8,278 nucleotides of DNA. Origin: Clostridia bacterium. GTDB taxonomy: Bacteria; Bacillota; Clostridia; Christensenellales; UBA1242. Shown piece by piece: positions 5,347 through 8,278 of the stretch. A program made the translations under genes and the position numbers. Under the pieces are notes generated by a model that had not been told where the DNA came from, searched no databases, and was given only the letters and a program-made list of their open reading frames with translations. The number at the start of each line of letters is the position of its first letter. Within the stretch, counting starts at the first letter, position 1. Location of the stretch: contig JAFQUU010000015.1 of assembly GCA_017408305.1 (NCBI GenBank), forward strand, positions 1 through 8,278. The letters are read 5' to 3'.

Positions 5347-8278
5347 TATCTTCTCCTTCTAAAACTGCCCAAAATGTAGGCGAATTAACTTCAAAATCTA
5401 AAAGTCTTTCTTTTGTAACCTTGTTTTTCTGACAAATTGAAGCATATGGGCAATACTTGCAGGCATCTTTTCTTGGATTAACTTTGAAACTGCCATCCAA
5501 AATTTCCTTAATTGCATTTTCAACAAGTTTTACTGCATAGTCAATCATTGCATCAAAGTGCTTTTGCTCTTCATGGGCATTATTTGAAGCGTATTCCACA
5601 ATCCCCTGCTGTCGAACTTCTTTTGAGGTTTTTATACTGCAAGGAAAGATTTTGCTTTTTGGATTGTCGTATGTAAGAGTTGTATCAAAGTTAGACAAAA
5701 AGTCTTCACTTTTCACATTCTTTCCTGCAAGCATATATGGTTTTGCCTTGCCAACATCAAAAAAGTCATTCGTAATTGGAAAGTAATACACGCCTTGGGG
5801 TTTTAGATTAAACAAAACTTCAAGTGCCTTTGCATAAACAAAAATTTGAATTTTTTCGCCGTAAAAAAGTTCTTGGTTTTTGCCTTGGGCGTGGCTACTT
5901 GTTTTATAGTCTATAACAACTGCCCCATCATTAAACACATCAACCCTGTCAACAATCCCAACCAAAGAAAAGTCTTCACCCCTAACCTTTAGTGTAAACT
6001 TTTGGGTTTTGCCAAAATAAACTTCCAAGAACTTTGGCTTAAAGTTTGATTTTGTTTTAGTTGATTTTAAAAACTTACAAAAACGCACAGCCTCATCTTT
6101 TAAAATTTCTAATGAAACTTCATTTTCTTCATAAAACACTTTTTCAAACTTTGGCTGGGTTTTAAGTGTTTCGAAAATCTCTTCCACACTTGTTTCAACA
6201 TCATCATTTAAAACATATGTGTTTTTTTCAGACAAAAACTCTTCTGCAATTTTATGAAGAAGGTTACCTGTGTCAACTGCCATAAATTTTGGTTTTGATT
6301 TTTCTTTAAGTTTTAATCCATATGCCAAAAAGTGCCTAAATGGACAAGCATAATATGCTTCAATTTGAGAAACCTTTGTTTTGTTGTCTGGAAAGAATAA
6401 TGCTTTTTTGTCTACGCCAGCCAAACCATCGTCAATATGTTTCTTTTGAGAAAAGGACAAAGCATCTTTAAGTGATAGCAAAACATCACAAAACTCTTTA
6501 TCTCCAGTTTTGACAAGTTTTATATAAGATTTTTTTGCATTTTGCACAGTGCCAAGCATTTGTGCAAAAATTTCTGCCTTTTTTTCAAGTGGCAAACTTT
6601 CTGCATCATCAAAAAATGTTTTTGAAAGGTCCTTTACTACATTGTTTTTTGCAACCTCGCACAAACTTTTTACAAACCCACTTGGCAAAAGTTTTTGCCC
6701 TGTAAGGTCGGCATGCGAGTAAGAAATAAATAATAAGTCCTCAAAAGATGTGATTGAATTTAAAACCCTTCGCCTGCTTATGCGATTTTGCGATGTAACG
6801 GTCAAGATGTCAAGCCCTAAGGTTTTTAGATTTGAGTCCGTTAAGATGCAAGTGTCATTTTTTTCGCTTGGCAAAGCACCTTGGTTTGCACCCATCACAA
6901 ACAGAATTTTTGAGTTTGAAATAATCTCTTCTGCACCACAAACCAAAATGCCGGAGCATTCTTTTTGTGCGTTAGAAATCGTTGTTTCCTTTAAAAAGTT
7001 TTCAAAAATCTCAACCATTTCCTGTAAACTAAAGGCACCTTCAAACATTTCTATTTCTTCGCAAAAACCCAAAATTTTTTCAACAGCCACTTTTTGTGCA
7101 TATGCTTTGTCTTCCTGCCCTAATGTCATAAGTGCATTTGAAAGCAATGTTTGCTTTTCTTGAATATTAAACAACTGAACAATTTGTTTAAGTTTTAAAG
7201 AAAAACTGGTTGTTTTTTCAATTTCTTCAAGTTTTTCTTGTGTTTCTATAATCAAAGATTTTAGATTTTGTGGCAAACCTTCAAACTCTTGCTTGTTTTT
7301 TAAAAAGCCTCTTTGCTCTGCCAAGTTATGTAAAAATTGCTTTTGAGACTCCAAAAGGGGTGAAAAATCACTGACAAGAATGCTGTGAAAATTTTGTGGA
7401 GACTTTTCTTCAAGAAATCTTAATACACTTTGCAAAAACTTGCTTACCCCAAGGTCCAACACTTGAGTTGATTGGCTAATAGAAAAATCAAACCCAAATT
7501 CTTCAAAAACCTTTGAAATTTCTTCTTGATAAGAAGCCAAATTTCCACAAACAACAGCAATGTCTTGTTGCCTACACCTTTTTTCAAACAAAAGTTTTTT
7601 GATTTGGAGTGCAATCATAAACACTTCTTCCTGAGGACTGTTTGCTTCTATAACCCTTAAAAAATCAAGATTTTCTTTCTTATCTTCAACCGAAAAAGCA
7701 AGATGAGAGATTTTTTCTGCATTTTCGCACAAAGTTTTTGGTGCAATTTTAAAATCGCAGTTTTCTAACATAACCTCATCAAAAATATAACTATTGCCTT
7801 GATTTTTGCTGTTTATTGTTGAAACAAAAACCTTTGCCTTGTTTTTGGCAAGGGCGTTTATAAATTCTTGCTCGCTTTTTGAAAAATGTTGAAAACCTAA
7901 GAAATAAAAGTTTGTACTTTCAAAGTCAAATGCCCCTTTTACAAACTCTTGCTTTAATTTAAGCTCATCAAAATTTTCGCCGAGAAGCGACAGATATTCT
8001 TGATAAATCTCTGTCAGTTCAATAACCTTGCTTTTTAAAAACTTGTCTTTGATGTCAAGGTTTTCAAGGTCCTCTGGCAATAAAAAAGCATCTTGAAGCC
8101 TTGTGATTTCTTCAAAAATTTGGTCAATCACCCCAGAAGTGATGTTTTTAAAAAGATTAAGCCTGCCCTTAAGGTTTTTAACTGCCTTTCTTACCAACAG
8201 TTTTTGATTTAAGGTTGACAAAGGTGTTTTCCCAACTGTTTGCTCCAAAAACCTTTTGATTGTTGAAATTTTTACGCC
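5327..8278 (-). CDS. addB: ATP-dependent helicase/deoxyribonuclease subunit B (AddB), 5' end off window
   Basis: AddB partners AddA in double-strand break resection; in the family it has a helicase-like but inactive fold that contributes to Chi recognition, plus a nuclease domain. 983 residues are visible, numbered here from the edge codon at 8278. The frame is open to the edge and the first visible residues (VKISTIKRFLEQTVGK) look like the region about 70 residues into Bacillus AddB, so the true start and the Walker A are outside the window. VMGANQGALPS (461-471) is the conserved helicase-like segment. The nuclease has His675 in GNLLHK, Asp777 in GIVDRVD, Asp790 and Lys792 in IDYKTS, and Gln811 and Tyr815 in QIFVYAK. 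Cys645 in ACPFRHFLAYG plus Cys940, Cys943 and Cys949 in CKYCPYASIC form the expected 4Fe-4S pattern that staples the nuclease domain. All visible catalytic and cluster residues are intact. TAA at 5327 lies inside addA. The first in-window start-like codon (TTG at 8248) is not a real start. Confidence 0.95.
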   Translation of the reverse strand, partial: GVKISTIKRFLEQTVGKTPLSTLNQKLLVRKAVKNLKGRLNLFKNITSGVIDQIFEEITRLQDAFLLPEDLENLDIKDKFLKSKVIELTEIYQEYLSLLGENFDELKLKQEFVKGAFDFESTNFYFLGFQHFSKSEQEFINALAKNKAKVFVSTINSKNQGNSYIFDEVMLENCDFKIAPKTLCENAEKISHLAFSVEDKKENLDFLRVIEANSPQEEVFMIALQIKKLLFEKRCRQQDIAVVCGNLASYQEEISKVFEEFGFDFSISQSTQVLDLGVSKFLQSVLRFLEEKSPQNFHSILVSDFSPLLESQKQFLHNLAEQRGFLKNKQEFEGLPQNLKSLIIETQEKLEEIEKTTSFSLKLKQIVQLFNIQEKQTLLSNALMTLGQEDKAYAQKVAVEKILGFCEEIEMFEGAFSLQEMVEIFENFLKETTISNAQKECSGILVCGAEEIISNSKILFVMGANQGALPSEKNDTCILTDSNLKTLGLDILTVTSQNRISRRRVLNSITSFEDLLFISYSHADLTGQKLLPSGFVKSLCEVAKNNVVKDLSKTFFDDAESLPLEKKAEIFAQMLGTVQNAKKSYIKLVKTGDKEFCDVLLSLKDALSFSQKKHIDDGLAGVDKKALFFPDNKTKVSQIEAYYACPFRHFLAYGLKLKEKSKPKFMAVDTGNLLHKIAEEFLSEKNTYVLNDDVETSVEEIFETLKTQPKFEKVFYEENEVSLEILKDEAVRFCKFLKSTKTKSNFKPKFLEVYFGKTQKFTLKVRGEDFSLVGIVDRVDVFNDGAVVIDYKTSSHAQGKNQELFYGEKIQIFVYAKALEVLFNLKPQGVYYFPITNDFFDVGKAKPYMLAGKNVKSEDFLSNFDTTLTYDNPKSKIFPCSIKTSKEVRQQGIVEYASNNAHEEQKHFDAMIDYAVKLVENAIKEILDGSFKVNPRKDACKYCPYASICQKNKVTKERLLDFEVNSPTFWAVLEGEDNGKDTV
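5353..5359 (-). promoter_or_regulatory. Ribosome binding site of addA, inside addB
   Basis: The minus strand reads GAAGGAG, then AAGATA, then ATG at 5346. The site lies in the last codons of addB, within the Glu-Gly-Glu stretch before its C-terminus, so ribosomes finishing addB end close to the addA start. Confidence 0.85.

Noticed and set aside
6750..7163. Plus-strand frame of 137 codons inside addB
   Set aside because: It is antisense to the conserved helicase-like region of addB (around VMGANQGALPS) and its product shows no recognisable features.
8246..8248. TTG at 8248 as the addB start
   Set aside because: The frame stays open to the right edge with AddB-like residues upstream, no Shine-Dalgarno precedes the TTG, and the expected N-terminal Walker A would be missing.
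1..8278. RNA genes, CRISPR arrays, insertion sequences, attachment sites
   Set aside because: Reading by eye found no tRNA-like or rRNA-like segments, no evenly spaced direct repeats and no transposase. The only non-coding stretch is 1868-1983, which is accounted for by the terminator, promoter and ribosome binding site.

Overview
The window is AT-rich, and every gene in it lies on the minus strand. TGG encodes Trp and the stops are TAG and TAA, so nothing points away from the standard code. Strong GAAGGAG Shine-Dalgarno sites, an addB-addA gene order and a perfect extended -10 promoter all suggest a low-GC Bacillota, probably an uncultured Clostridia-type lineage. The lineage is inference; no rRNA or marker gene is present to settle it.

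Layout in transcription order (right to left): (1) addB, cut at the right edge and missing about 70 N-terminal residues, runs to 5327. (2) addA, complete, occupies 5346-1984. Its start overlaps the end of addB by 20 bases and its Shine-Dalgarno site lies inside addB. (3) A short intergenic stretch (1868-1983) holds an AT-rich hairpin with a U-tract, directly followed by an extended -10 promoter and a ribosome binding site. (4) A second transcription unit starts at 1867 and runs off the left edge. It encodes a protein of at least 622 residues with three predicted membrane helices, a long charged coiled coil and a C-terminal aromatic Gly/Asn/Tyr-rich repeat region. No name can be given to it from sequence alone.

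AddA and AddB together form the Gram-positive counterpart of RecBCD: AddA supplies the UvrD/Rep-type motor and one nuclease, AddB supplies a second nuclease with an iron-sulfur cluster and an inactive helicase-like fold. All catalytic motifs that fall inside the window look intact. The membrane protein has its own promoter, so a functional link to AddAB is not implied. Its topology (N-out, one helix, a basic cytoplasmic loop, two helices, a long cytoplasmic coiled tail) resembles the ExbB/TolQ/MotA/ZorA stator class, and this is the most interesting lead in the window. No RNA genes, CRISPR arrays, insertion sequences or attachment sites were seen.
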